Assembly: GCA_016713665.1 (NCBI GenBank)
Contig: JADJOR010000006.1
Span: 186,001 to 250,000, forward strand
Source of the DNA: Deltaproteobacteria bacterium
GTDB lineage: Bacteria > Myxococcota_A > UBA9160 > UBA4427
Length of the DNA stretch: 64,000 nt
Direction: 5' to 3'
Shown: piece by piece, positions 36,115-45,032 of the stretch
How the letters are laid out: each line of letters begins with the position of its first letter
How positions within the stretch are numbered: position 1 is the first letter of the stretch
The notes under the pieces: generated by a model
Databases searched by the model: none
What the model was told of the DNA's origin: nothing
Seen by the model: the letters and a program-made list of their open reading frames with translations, nothing else
Program-made: the position numbers and the translations under genes

Positions 36115-37719
36115 TCAGCGCGACTCGACGCGGACTCCGCAGAGCTGTGGGTCGGGCTGACCCAGGGCGACCAGCACGTCGGGAGACGTGTAGTCGACGC
36201 CCGGGATGCCGGGGCGGACGACGAGCGTTCCCGGCGATCGCAGCTCACCGACGGCGTCGTTCGGCGCGAAGCTGTTCTGTTGGGCGATCACGCGAAAACG
36301 CTCGCCGGGATAGGGCGCGTCCGTCGAACCATCGAGATCGAGGGCGACCCGCGTGATCGTGCCGTCGCAGAAGTCGGACGCGAAGACCTCCGTTCCGGCG
36401 GCGTTGATCGTGACATCCGTCAAGCCTTCGCAGTCGATCGCAGCTCGTCCGTCGGAGCGTGGGGGGAGCACGAGCGGCCGATCGCCGGTGAAGATCCGCG
36501 CGTCGAGACCGCCGATCGATTGCCCGTCGAGTCGGACGGGATCCTGCCCCGCCTCGTAGAGCCGGGGGTCGTCGAGGACCCGCAGATCGATCGCGTAGAG
36601 CTGCCGGCTCGACGACGCGCCGAGCCAGGCGATGCGACCGGTCGGGTCGATCGCCGGAGCGTCGAACGACGGGCCTGCGAAGTCGAGGGGAATCGTGGCG
36701 ACGATGCGTGGAACGGACGGGTCGATCACGTCGACGAAGGCCTCGGTGAGGACGTTGCTCGGACCGACCCCCCCTCCGATCGCCCCCGTGATCGTCACCA
36801 GCACGAGCTCGCGCCCGCCCGCGGTCCGGAAGCTCGCGACGCCCGTCGGATTGAATCCGCTCGTGAAGAGGACGGGGGTCGTCGGCGAGGGTCGGACTTC
36901 GATTGCCCCCGCATGTTCCAGCCAATCGAAGACCAGCACCGTGCCCGGCAGGAATCGAACGCCTCCCGGGAGATTGGAAGTCGCGACGAAGAGGCGTCCG
37001 CCGGCTCGCGCCTTGCCTGCGGTCAGATTCGTCAGGAAGGAGGCGCGCGTGGCATCGCACCGCGGCTCCGGAGCGATCGGTCTCCCCATGGAGTCGAAGG
37101 CGTCGGTCGGAAATACGCACGCGAGGGTCGAGATCCCCGTGCGCGTGGCCTGAGCTCCGGGTTCCGGAAAGAGCGGGAGCCCGATGTCTGGGAGCGCCGC
37201 GGGCAGGCTCAGGGTGACGGGGATCGGTCCTCCCGTCGTGGGATCGAACGCGAGGACTTGTTCGTAGTTGCTCGTGCTCGCGAGCGCCAGGTCATCGTCG
37301 AGCGCCTGGATCTCTCCCATGACCGGATAGAGGGCTGCTCCGCGAACGGCGAGCAGCGTCGCAGCGTCGTCGCGGAGGTCGCCGTCGCTGTCGACGCCGA
37401 GCGTGTGGGTGGAGAGCAGGCGCGGCCTCGTTCCGAAAACGTCGAAGACCACGAAACCGTTCGGTCCGGACTGCGACATCACCGCGAGGCGCCTGTCGTT
37501 CGGGAGGACTGCGAGACCCGGCGGGAACGCCTCCACGGAAGCCAGGGGCGTGCAGCCTTCGACGATGACGTCGGCGCGCACCACGAGTCCGTCCGATCCC
37601 CCCTGGCCTTCGCAACCCGAGAGGGCCGACGAGAATGCGACGAGCGCGACTGCGGACCAGTCAGCGGACCGCGCTCGTCGTCGCGTAGAAGGGGGGCGTC
37701 GCGTCGATTGAACTACCAT
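36115..37719 (-). CDS. Beta-propeller lipoprotein in the B12-regulated operon (BtuG-like in architecture)
   Basis: This 534-residue lipoprotein has the lipobox LSGC at about residues 33-36 after a short hydrophobic stretch. The mature protein is made of repeated beta-rich units, with recurring short phrases such as GLAVLPNDRRLAVMS, VDVIDPSVPRIVATI, IDPTGRIAWLG and VTINAAGTEVFASDF, the pattern of YncE-like beta-propellers. It is the third gene of the cobalamin-riboswitch operon, and its ATG overlaps the stop of the TonB receptor gene. In Bacteroidetes a propeller lipoprotein (BtuG) sits on BtuB and binds B12 with very high affinity. A similar job here is inferred from architecture and position, not from visible homology. 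Confidence 0.75.
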   Translation of the reverse strand: MVVQSTRRPPSTRRRARSADWSAVALVAFSSALSGCEGQGGSDGLVVRADVIVEGCTPLASVEAFPPGLAVLPNDRRLAVMSQSGPNGFVVFDVFGTRPRLLSTHTLGVDSDGDLRDDAATLLAVRGAALYPVMGEIQALDDDLALASTSNYEQVLAFDPTTGGPIPVTLSLPAALPDIGLPLFPEPGAQATRTGISTLACVFPTDAFDSMGRPIAPEPRCDATRASFLTNLTAGKARAGGRLFVATSNLPGGVRFLPGTVLVFDWLEHAGAIEVRPSPTTPVLFTSGFNPTGVASFRTAGGRELVLVTITGAIGGGVGPSNVLTEAFVDVIDPSVPRIVATIPLDFAGPSFDAPAIDPTGRIAWLGASSSRQLYAIDLRVLDDPRLYEAGQDPVRLDGQSIGGLDARIFTGDRPLVLPPRSDGRAAIDCEGLTDVTINAAGTEVFASDFCDGTITRVALDLDGSTDAPYPGERFRVIAQQNSFAPNDAVGELRSPGTLVVRPGIPGVDYTSPDVLVALGQPDPQLCGVRVESR

Positions 37720-39728
37720 CGGAAATCGAACCCCGCCGTCGCGTACCGACCGGGCTGCGGAAACGAGATCGAGTCGCGCACCGCTTCGTCGGTCAGGTTG
37801 TTGAGCTCGAAGAAGAGCCAGAAGGCGCGCGGCCGCGCGAACGGACGAAAGCGCAGCTTCGCGAGATTGACGGACGCCGACAGATTCGACACGAGTCTCG
37901 CCGGCAGCTCCCGGCTGCCGCCCTCGCTGACGGGAATCGCGTCGACCCGATGCAGCTCGCCGACGAGCTTCCATTGATCCTCGGGGCCGACGCGCAGGCG
38001 CGCGAAGGTGTCGTTCGGCGCCTGACCGGGGAGCTTCTCGCCGGTGCTGCGCCGCTCCGAGTCGATGAACGTATGGTTCAGCGAGAAGCGGAGCAGGCGG
38101 GTCAGGTCGATCGAGAAGCCGAGCTCGAAGCCGGTCGTCCGGGCCGGACCGGTGTTGACCGGCGCGATCGTCCTCGGGCTGATCAGGATCCAGGTGATCG
38201 ACTCGTCGATGTCGCGGTGGAACCCGGCGAGCTCGAGGCGGAGGGCGGAGAAGGGGCCGAGCTTCTCGAGCGAGAGCTCGACCCCGCCGTTCACGCTCCA
38301 GGCCTCCTCGGGGCGCAGCGCCGGATTGCCGCGAATGAAGCCCCGATCCGGGTGGTAGAGCTCGTCGAAAGTGGGAGCGCGATAGGAGCCCGCGTATTGG
38401 GCCTTGAGCCGGAGCCAACGGGCGGGCGTCGCGACGAGGGCGACGTCGGGGAGCAGCTTCGGATCGAAGTCGCCGGTCCAGTCGAGTCGCGCTCCGCCCA
38501 TCAGCACGAGCCGCTCCGGCACGAGCGGGATCTCCTCGCCGAGAAAGCCGCCGAGGTTGAAGCGGTCGCGTCCGTTGCGATCGTTCGAGCGGATCGCGTC
38601 GCCCGAGAGATCGAAGCCGAGGTTCGTCGCGAGCTCGCGGCCGAGCAGGCCATGCTGCCAGCGGTCGCGGGTGCGCAGTCCGGTCGTCGAGAGACGGGTA
38701 TCGAGGTCGATGGATTCGGTCAGTCCGAGCTCCGGGCTGATGAATCGCGCGCGCTGGAAGCGATTGAAGAGGGCGACGGAGAAGTCGTCTCCGAGACCGG
38801 TCGGCGAGGGACCGTCCCAGCGCGCCTGGACGAGATTGCTCAGGTTGCGGCTGTGGGCGCGTCGGAGCTGTCCCGCGGTCGGGCCGTCGCCCGAGTCGAG
38901 GCCCGGCTCTCCCCCCGACGAATACGACGCGACGTCCATCACGCGGAGCCTTCCCCGGCCGAGCGCGCGACCGATCGACAGGTTCGCGTTGTGGAGGACG
39001 CGCTCGTTGTTGATGCGGGTCGCCGTATCGGGCTGGAAGCGCGTGATGACGCCGTCGCTCTTCAGGACCGGTCGCGCGAATCGGAAGTCGCCCTCGGTCG
39101 ACAAGCCGCAATAGCCCGCCGCGTACTCGAGATCCTTCCAGGCCCCCGCGTGGAGGAGCGATCCCGACCAGGTGTCGAAGGCCCCCCCCGAGAAATGGCC
39201 TTCGGTCCGGGGCTCGCCCGCGCCGGTGCGCGTCACGAGGTTCACCACCCCACCGATGGCCCCGCTCCCCTCGCTGAGAGCACCGGCGCCCCGCGTGATC
39301 TCAACGCTCTCGAGCAGCGGCGTACAGGACTGCGAGAGGTCGAGGCCGCCGGTGAGCACGCTATTCGCGCGGATGCCGTCGATCGTGACGACCGACTGGC
39401 TCGGCGTCGCGCCGCGGATCGAGAGCTCCGCGCGATCGGCGACGCCGCCGAAGCGCCGCACGCTGACGCCGCCGGCCTCCGACAGGGCGTCGGCCAGGCT
39501 CTTGTTCTCGGCCACGAAGTCCTCGAGGTCGATCCGGCTCGTGTTCGCCCCTTCGAGAGTCGGGACGAATCCCGTCTGGACACCCCAGGCCGTGATCTCC
39601 TCGACCCCGGCAAAGGGGTCTCGCTCGCGCTCGTCCGCCCGACCAGGGACCGCCTCGAGGGCGAGGCAGACCACGAGCAGGGGGACGAGCGCGGCGCGAG
39701 CCCGGCGGCTCGGGCGCGATTGCGCCAA
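37713..39728 (-). CDS. TonB-dependent outer-membrane receptor, BtuB-like
   Basis: This 671-residue protein has a signal peptide (about residues 10-28), a TonB-box-like EEITAWGV, and a plug domain with SLADALSEAGGVSVRRFGG, SIRGATPSQSVVTIDGI and the end motif GAIGGVVNLVTRTG. A 22-strand-type barrel ends in GFDFRW. The cobalamin riboswitch upstream and the small plug make a B12 or cobinamide transporter the best call. The start is TTG 39728, giving a clean signal peptide. The frame is open to 39974, but that part overlaps the upstream gene and is low in complexity. It overlaps the lipoprotein gene downstream by 7 bp. Confidence 0.88.
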   Translation of the reverse strand: MAQSRPSRRARAALVPLLVVCLALEAVPGRADERERDPFAGVEEITAWGVQTGFVPTLEGANTSRIDLEDFVAENKSLADALSEAGGVSVRRFGGVADRAELSIRGATPSQSVVTIDGIRANSVLTGGLDLSQSCTPLLESVEITRGAGALSEGSGAIGGVVNLVTRTGAGEPRTEGHFSGGAFDTWSGSLLHAGAWKDLEYAAGYCGLSTEGDFRFARPVLKSDGVITRFQPDTATRINNERVLHNANLSIGRALGRGRLRVMDVASYSSGGEPGLDSGDGPTAGQLRRAHSRNLSNLVQARWDGPSPTGLGDDFSVALFNRFQRARFISPELGLTESIDLDTRLSTTGLRTRDRWQHGLLGRELATNLGFDLSGDAIRSNDRNGRDRFNLGGFLGEEIPLVPERLVLMGGARLDWTGDFDPKLLPDVALVATPARWLRLKAQYAGSYRAPTFDELYHPDRGFIRGNPALRPEEAWSVNGGVELSLEKLGPFSALRLELAGFHRDIDESITWILISPRTIAPVNTGPARTTGFELGFSIDLTRLLRFSLNHTFIDSERRSTGEKLPGQAPNDTFARLRVGPEDQWKLVGELHRVDAIPVSEGGSRELPARLVSNLSASVNLAKLRFRPFARPRAFWLFFELNNLTDEAVRDSISFPQPGRYATAGFDFRW

Positions 39729-39765
39729 CCGATCGAGGACGAGCCCCGCGGCGCCCAAGGCCGGC

Positions 39766-41349
39766 CTAGCGCAAGCCAGAAGGACGACGGGCGAGGACGC
39801 CGAGCCCGAGCCCGAGGAGGAGCGCGACGCCCGGCTCGGGGATGGTCGAGAGCTCGTCGATCGCGAAGTAGGTCGGCGTGTTGATCCCGAAGGCGCCGAC
39901 GTCGCTCGACTCGAAGCCGAAGCGCAGCGCGCGCACCGCGCCGAGCCCCGAGAGATCGAGGAAGACCCATTCATCGAGGATGTAGTCGGCTGCGGAGTCG
40001 GCGGAGCGGAAGTCGGCGAGCAGCAGGCTCGCCGTGCCCGTCGAGCCCCCCTGATCGTCGAAGCCCTCGATCACGAGTCGGAAGTAGTCGGGGTCCGTTC
40101 CGGTCGGTCCGCCGAAGCGCTTCGAGAAGAAGTCGCCGTCGCGCATCGCGAGGGCCGCGTAGGTCGTGTTCGTGAACCAGGCGCCGAGGACGGTCTGGCT
40201 CGAGGGCAGGGCGATCCGCCCGTCGAAGAAGCCGATGCCGAAGCCCGCGCTGCCGCCGGCCCCCGCGCCGGTGATGTTGCTGAACTGGTTGCCGAAGCCC
40301 GGCGTCGTCGTGTCGGTCGTGGTCGAGGCGGCGAAGCCGCTGAAGACGTCGAAGCTCGAGTCGTACTGATTCTCGAAGAAGACCCCACCGCTCTCGAATC
40401 CGCCGGCGAGGGTCGCGCCATTCAGGTAGGCGTTCGCCGCGAGGCCGAGATCGTCGAAGGTCGCCGTGAGGGCATCGGCGCGGGAGGGGAGGCCCACCGC
40501 GACGAGGAGCGAGCTTGCGGCGACCGTGAGCGAGACCGGGAGCGCCCGTCTCCTTCCGCTCCGGAACAGCGACGCGACGAGCGCGACGCCGGCGAGCAGG
40601 CCGAGGGCGAGGGCGGGCTCGGGCACGAAGCGGGCGCCGACGGCCTCGAGGTCGAAGCCGCCCGCGGCGAATGCGGTCGGGTACGGGTCGAAGATCGGAC
40701 GCGCCGCGGAGTCGATGCGCGAGCCGTCGCCGACGACGTCGGTGATCCGCACGTAGTGGATCTGCTGGAGATCGACGAGGCCTTCCTCGACCAGCGAGTC
40801 GCCGGCGAGCTCGCCGAGGTCGAAGCCGGTTCCGGTGCCGATCGGGTGGCGCCCGGCCAGACCGTGGTAGTCGGTCGGATCGAGGGTGTCGAAGGAGGCG
40901 ACGGGCGTGCCCGGGAGCGCAGTCGCTGCGAAGGCCGCGAAGTCGCTTCCGTTGCTCGCGACCTCGACGAACGCGAGCTCGGCGAAGAGTCCCCCGATCG
41001 TCGCGAAGCCGTTCTCGTAGACCGCGAGATCGTCGCCGGGGCCGTTGTGGATCGGAGCCTCGAAGTAGAGCGTGATCGAGCCGCCATCGCCGAGGGACAA
41101 GACGTCGAGCGAGTTGGCGCTCGCCTCGCCGAGGGCATCCTGCGGGACGCCGAAGCTCGCCGTCCCGGCGGCGGGATTCGCGGCGTCGATCGGGCCGCGC
41201 TCGAGGGCGACGACAGAGCTCGCCCAGGCGACCATCTCGAGCGGCAGGTGACCCGGGTCGGTGTAGGGACCGGCGGCAGCGGGGGGCGAGGCGGCGAAGG
41301 GAGGGAAGAGCAGGGCGAACAGGGCCCGGAGCAGGGCTCGCGCGTGCAT
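39766..41349 (-). CDS. Tandem PEP-CTERM surface protein (B12-locus domain + DUF4465-like domain)
   Basis: This 527-residue protein contains two complete export-and-sorting units. Unit 1 has a signal peptide (residues 1-26) and a beta-rich domain with FGVPQDALG and PGDDLAVYENGF, a pattern I know from surface proteins of B12-riboswitch loci. It ends in a PEP-CTERM signal: VPEPA at 242-246, a hydrophobic helix and RSGRRR. Unit 2 follows at once with a second signal-like helix (about 271-293, ending SRADA). Its DUF4465-like domain shows FESGGVFFENQYDSS and FAASTTTDTTTPGFGNQFSN. A second PEP-CTERM (IPEPG at 503-507) ends ARRPSGLR. The gene is directly downstream of the cobalamin riboswitch. It may really be two genes fused by a lost stop. 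Confidence 0.8.
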   Translation of the reverse strand: MHARALLRALFALLFPPFAASPPAAAGPYTDPGHLPLEMVAWASSVVALERGPIDAANPAAGTASFGVPQDALGEASANSLDVLSLGDGGSITLYFEAPIHNGPGDDLAVYENGFATIGGLFAELAFVEVASNGSDFAAFAATALPGTPVASFDTLDPTDYHGLAGRHPIGTGTGFDLGELAGDSLVEEGLVDLQQIHYVRITDVVGDGSRIDSAARPIFDPYPTAFAAGGFDLEAVGARFVPEPALALGLLAGVALVASLFRSGRRRALPVSLTVAASSLLVAVGLPSRADALTATFDDLGLAANAYLNGATLAGGFESGGVFFENQYDSSFDVFSGFAASTTTDTTTPGFGNQFSNITGAGAGGSAGFGIGFFDGRIALPSSQTVLGAWFTNTTYAALAMRDGDFFSKRFGGPTGTDPDYFRLVIEGFDDQGGSTGTASLLLADFRSADSAADYILDEWVFLDLSGLGAVRALRFGFESSDVGAFGINTPTYFAIDELSTIPEPGVALLLGLGLGVLARRPSGLR

Positions 41350-41580
41350 CGGTTCCTCTCGGGCGCCGTCTCCGGGCGCCCTGACCCGACCTCGAGAGGT
41401 CGAGTCCGTCGAGGACGATTGCGGCGGCGGCTCTCGGAGTTCCGAACGGAACACAGGGGAGGGTCGGGTCGAAGGGCAGCCGTCGCCGCTCCGCTCGGGA
41501 TCGAATCCCGCCCGTCGGAACGGAACGCTTGCCGTCGAGCCCTACGCCCTCTGCTCCCGAGAGTCGTAGCGCCGCTGGAG
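41350..41580 (-). promoter_or_regulatory. Expression platform / leader between riboswitch and first gene
   Basis: These 231 bases lie between the aptamer 3' end and ATG 41349. Just before the start, on the transcript, a self-complementary CGACCTCTCGAGGTCG and a strong hairpin (GGGCGCC, loop CGGAGAC, GGCGCCC) stand immediately upstream of the ribosome binding site GAGAGGA. This layout would suit control of translation initiation. No U-run typical of an intrinsic terminator is visible. Confidence 0.5.
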
Positions 41581-41765
41581 GGCCGGTCTTCTGGCTCCCG
41601 GATCATCCGATCCTGCGCGCCTTCCCGGCCCCCTTCGAGGGGCCAGTGGCTCGATGCGCAGTTCGTCCCCGGTTACAGCGACGGGCTCGCGCCGGATTCA
41701 CACCGGCTTCCCGCTGGAAGGGATCCCGCCTCGGGCTCGTGGGCTCTGGTCTGCTCGGGTCGGAT
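41581..41765 (-). promoter_or_regulatory. Cobalamin (adenosylcobalamin-type) riboswitch
   Basis: Read on the minus strand, this contains the aptamer landmarks in correct order. GGGAAGCCGGTGTGAATCCGG comes first in pieces (GGGAA, CCGGTG, GAATCCGG), followed by CGCTGTAACCGGGGACGA and the B12 box GCCACTGG (complement of 41643-41650). GGGAAGG, GGATGATCCG, GAGCCAG and a closing GACCGGCC follow. All are diagnostic of the B12 riboswitch core and its P1-P6 junction. The exact 5' boundary is approximate. It faces the tandem PEP-CTERM gene, the TonB receptor and the propeller lipoprotein, so these should be repressed when B12 is plentiful. Confidence 0.95.
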
Positions 41766-42198
41766 CGACCTGCGCAGAACTTTCCCATCGTTTGCTCGAG
41801 CGCTTCGATCCGCTCCAGACCCGCTCGGTCCATTCGCCTGGGCTTCCCCATCGAATCGACCGCTCGGGCACACCCTCCACCGTCGGTGGTTCTCCGGTCC
41901 AGTAGCCCACGGCCCCGACACTGGCAACCAGCGCGCTCGCCTGCGGCGCGACCCCCGAAGTCCGCAGACGGCTGCGGGGTGCGCAGGAATCTGCGGTGGC
42001 ACGGTCGGGCCGTCCTTCGACCGCGTGCGCGAAATGCTCAATCGGATCCGAGGTTTGCCGAAACGATCTCCGATGGCATGGCGCTTGCGATCTCCCGAGC
42101 GACGAAGGTCGCCGCAGCGCGTGCAACACGGCTCTCGCGCGGCGATGCAGCAGGCGGGAAGCAGCGCCGGAGCCCCGCTCCGGTCGGAAGGTGGATCG
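41766..42198. promoter_or_regulatory. Divergent region between B12 operon and pilus operon
   Basis: This 433-base stretch has no convincing gene. It must hold the promoter of the riboswitch operon (minus) and contains the sigma-54 promoter of the pilus operon (plus) at 42074-42089. Between that promoter and the first pilus gene a perfect 7-bp hairpin, CCGGAGC-CCC-GCTCCGG, is centred near 42175, followed by the ribosome binding site GGAAGG. Confidence 0.5.
42074..42089 (+). promoter_or_regulatory. Sigma-54 promoter of the minor pilin operon
   Basis: The sequence TGGCATGGCGCTTGCG matches the RpoN consensus TGGCAC-N5-TTGC. The invariant GG at 42075-42076 and GC at 42087-42088 are separated by exactly 10 bases, as required for -24/-12 elements. 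It lies about 110 bp upstream of the first pilus gene in the right orientation. In Pseudomonas and Myxococcus, pilin genes are under RpoN/PilR control, which fits. I could not identify the activator site upstream. Confidence 0.75.
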
Positions 42199-42939
42199 AT
42201 GTTCGAACGAGACGCACGACCCGGGAGGACGACGCGCGCGCGCTGCGCGAAGCCCGCCGCCCTGGCTCGGCGCAGCGGCGGCTTCACCCTGATCGAGGTC
42301 GCCATCGCCCTCGCGATCATCGGCGTCGTCACGGCGATGACCCTCCCGAACGTCACGAGCTACCTCGAGAACGCCAACGGCCGGGCGGCCGCGAAATCCG
42401 TCGCCGACGCGTTCAACTTCGCCCGCGCGCAGGCGATCCGGACCGGCAACAACCACGTCGTCTTCTTCGCGATCGGCGGCGCCGGGGACACCGCCGGCCA
42501 CGCGCTGACCTCGGCCGACGGCCGCGCGATGCCGATCCTCGTGCTGAACGACGGCCGCCCGGGCTCGACGGACCAGAACTGCGAGATCGACGCGGGCGAG
42601 GAGACGATCGTCTTCGAAGCGCAGAATGGTGTCGGCTGGGGACACAACAGCGCCCCGGCGACCGAGCAGGCGCCCGACGACGCGAACGTGGCCTCGATCC
42701 CGAGCGCCGGCTCGAGCTTCTTCGCGCCGAACGGCACGACCCAGGTCACCTGGGTCCAGTTCCGACCCGACGGCGTGCCGGTCGCGATCGACAACGCCTG
42801 CACCGCGGGTCGCCTCGGTACGGGCGGCGGAACCATCTATCTCTGGACCGACAATCGGGACTACGCGGTCACCCTCGCGCCCCTCGGCGGCGTGCGTGTC
42901 CACGTCTGGAATCCCGCGGCGGGAGCGTGGACGTCATGA
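42199..42939 (+). CDS. Type IV minor pilin, FimT/GspH-like
   Basis: This 246-residue prepilin has a long basic leader and the PilD cleavage motif GGFTLIEV (cleavage before Phe, mature Glu5). A hydrophobic helix (about residues 29-48) and a C-terminal globular domain with the GspH/FimT pattern follow (ADAFNFARAQAIRTGNN). Minor pilins prime assembly of the type IV pilus tip. It is the first gene of the operon behind the sigma-54 promoter. Its TGA overlaps the ATG of pilV. Confidence 0.88.
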   Translation: MFERDARPGRTTRARCAKPAALARRSGGFTLIEVAIALAIIGVVTAMTLPNVTSYLENANGRAAAKSVADAFNFARAQAIRTGNNHVVFFAIGGAGDTAGHALTSADGRAMPILVLNDGRPGSTDQNCEIDAGEETIVFEAQNGVGWGHNSAPATEQAPDDANVASIPSAGSSFFAPNGTTQVTWVQFRPDGVPVAIDNACTAGRLGTGGGTIYLWTDNRDYAVTLAPLGGVRVHVWNPAAGAWTS

Positions 42940-43385
42940 GTGCATTCATCCTCGAACGCGAAGCGGCGCGCGATCGCCGACGCAAGGGCATGACGCTCGT
43001 CGAGATCATGGTCTCGCTCGTCGTGCTCGCCTTCGGCCTGCTCGGCGTCGCGGCGCTGCAGGTCCGGGCGATCACGGAGAGCAGTGGGGGGCAGCATCTC
43101 TCGACGGCGAGCGCGATCGCCCGCAATCGGGTCGAAGAGCTCTCGCGCCTCGACTGGGATGCGGCCGTCCTGGTCGATTCGGGCGGAAACTGGGGCGCAG
43201 CGACGCCGGTCGCGGGCTCGGATCAGACCGCCTACTCGGTCTCGGAGCGCATCACCGACAACGAAGCGACCGCTGCCGACACGACGGTGAAGGCGATCGA
43301 GGTCCGGGTCGCCTGGGCCGACGAGAAGCGCCAGAACCGGTCGGTCGTGCTCGCGAGCGCCCGTCTCAAGGAGGTGGACGAATGA
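42936..43385 (+). CDS. pilV: Type IV minor pilin PilV
   Basis: This 149-residue prepilin has a short basic leader and the cleavage site RRKGMTLVEIMVSLVVLAFG, with Glu5 conserved. FGLLGVAALQVRA after the helix is the usual PilV pattern. It belongs to the minor-pilin complex (with FimT/FimU, PilW, PilX) that caps the pilus and presents PilY1. ATG 42936 overlaps the upstream stop as ATGA, and its own stop overlaps the pilW start the same way, which indicates translational coupling. Confidence 0.9.
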   Translation: MSAFILEREAARDRRRKGMTLVEIMVSLVVLAFGLLGVAALQVRAITESSGGQHLSTASAIARNRVEELSRLDWDAAVLVDSGGNWGAATPVAGSDQTAYSVSERITDNEATAADTTVKAIEVRVAWADEKRQNRSVVLASARLKEVDE

Positions 43386-44484
43386 GCCGCCATCCGATCT
43401 CCGTCGCCCCCGGCCACGCGAAGGGTGGCGTGATCGCCCGCGTCGCTCGTCGACCCCGGGCCGGCTTCACCCTGCTCGAGCTCATGATCAGCATCTCGAT
43501 CCTCGCGATCGTCGTGGTCGGGGTCTTCGAGAGCCTGACGCGTCAGCATCGGACTTCGATCGTGACCGAGAGCGTCGTCGAGGTCCAGAACAACGTCCGT
43601 GCGATCGCCTCCCTGATGGAGCGCGAGGTCCGCATGGCCGGCTACATGGTGCCCGACGCCGCGTCCGTCTGCGGTCGGGATCTGACGACCGCGAGCGACG
43701 AGCTCTTCGTCTCCGAGACCGAGCCGATCGTCCCCGACGACGCACGTGCCGGGGACATGGGCGCCCGACTCACGACGGCTCGACCTGGAGCAATCCGACG
43801 ATCAACGCGTCGAACCCGTCCGCATCGACCGCCGTCACCTTGACGCTCGACTCGACCACGACCGATCTCGACGGCGACGGAAGCTACTTCTACGACAACG
43901 ACAACAACGGCACTCCCGAGGCGGATTTTCGCGTCGGCGGGGGGTTCATCGCCGCGGATCTCGCCAATCCCCATCGCGGCGCGGTCTGCGGTCTGGTGAC
44001 GGCGGCCTCTTCGACCCAGATCACGATCGTCCCGATGGCCGGTGCGCTCGCCGCGCACAATGCGACCAACGACGCCGACGAAGTCGTGGTGCTCGTTCCG
44101 GCTGCCCGATATTCCGTCGATACGACCGGAGGGATCGGTCGCCTCATGCGCAACGGGGATCTCCTGGCCCAGGGCGTCGACGACTTCCAGGTCTCCTACT
44201 ACTTCGACGTGGACGACGACGGCGTCGTCGACTCCGCCACGGCCGAGGAGCCGGGAACCAAGACCGGCAATGCCTACAGCCCGGCGAGCTGGGACAACAG
44301 CACGCTCAAGGAAGTCCGCTTCTCGATCGTCGTGCGTACGCGCGCCACGGACAACGAGTTCTCGCAGGGCTCGTTCGTGACGTTCGAGAATCGGACCTCG
44401 CCGGGGGGCAACGATGGATTCCGACGCCGCGTCGTGGTCGGCTCGGTCCGGCCGCGCAACGTCGGCAATACGGGGAGCATCTGA
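43382..44484 (+). CDS. pilW: Type IV minor pilin PilW (frameshifted)
   Basis: The N-terminal frame encodes the prepilin motif RAGFTLLELMISISILAIVV and the PilW-typical VVEVQNNVRAIASLMEREVRMAGY, which confirms identity. At about 43777 the frame is lost. The correct continuation (GSTWSNPTINASNPSASTAV, then TLDSTTTDLDGDGSYFYD) is in the next frame and runs cleanly to the stop at 44484. Adding one G to the GG at 43777-43778 restores one protein of about 367 residues. I read this as an assembly indel. The second half contains an Asp-rich stretch (DVDDDGVVDSA) that could bind calcium. It lies 2 bp before pilX. Confidence 0.87.
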
Positions 44485-44486
44485 AC

Positions 44487-45032
44487 ATGGAAAAGCCCAC
44501 GCGCGTCCTCGGGGTCGCTCGACCCGCCCGCCCGCGCCAGGCGGGCATGGCCCTCATGCTCACGATCCTGCTGCTGATCACGGTCTCGGCGCTCGCCCTG
44601 TCGACGATGCAGACGGCCGCCTCGGACGGCGTGGTCGCCGGGTTCCAGAACCAGGAAGCGATGGCGTTCTACGCCGCGGAGGCGGCGATCGCCGAGGCGC
44701 GCAACGTCGTTCGTCAGATGGGCGAGCGCAGCCAGGTGCCGAGCTACCCCGCGGACTTTCCGAATCAGGCGAATCCCCAGGCGATCTCGGACAACGCCGA
44801 GTTCGTGACGGGTACGCAGCCGCGCTTCTACGCCGACCCGAACCCGCCTGCGCCCGCGCCGATCGCGTACGTCGGCGAGGGAAAGCAGTGCACCGAGGGC
44901 TGCAACATGACCCTCGGCGGCGCGAAGTACAACCACACGAAGTGGCAGATCAACGTCGTCGGCGAGTCGCCGTCGGGGGATCAGAAGCGGCTCGAGGTCG
45001 TCGCGACCCGGCTGCTCGCGGTCGGGTACTGA
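44487..45032 (+). CDS. pilX: Type IV pilus assembly protein PilX
   Basis: This 181-residue protein has a basic N-terminus and a membrane helix beginning ARPRQAGMALMLTILLLITV, followed by MQTAASDGVVAGFQNQEAMAFYAAEAAIAEA. That is the PilX N-terminal signature, which lacks the usual Glu5 Phe-Thr-Leu-Glu form. The globular part has two cysteines close together (KQCTEGCNM). It is the fourth gene of the operon, 93 bp before pilY1. Confidence 0.88.
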   Translation: MEKPTRVLGVARPARPRQAGMALMLTILLLITVSALALSTMQTAASDGVVAGFQNQEAMAFYAAEAAIAEARNVVRQMGERSQVPSYPADFPNQANPQAISDNAEFVTGTQPRFYADPNPPAPAPIAYVGEGKQCTEGCNMTLGGAKYNHTKWQINVVGESPSGDQKRLEVVATRLLAVGY

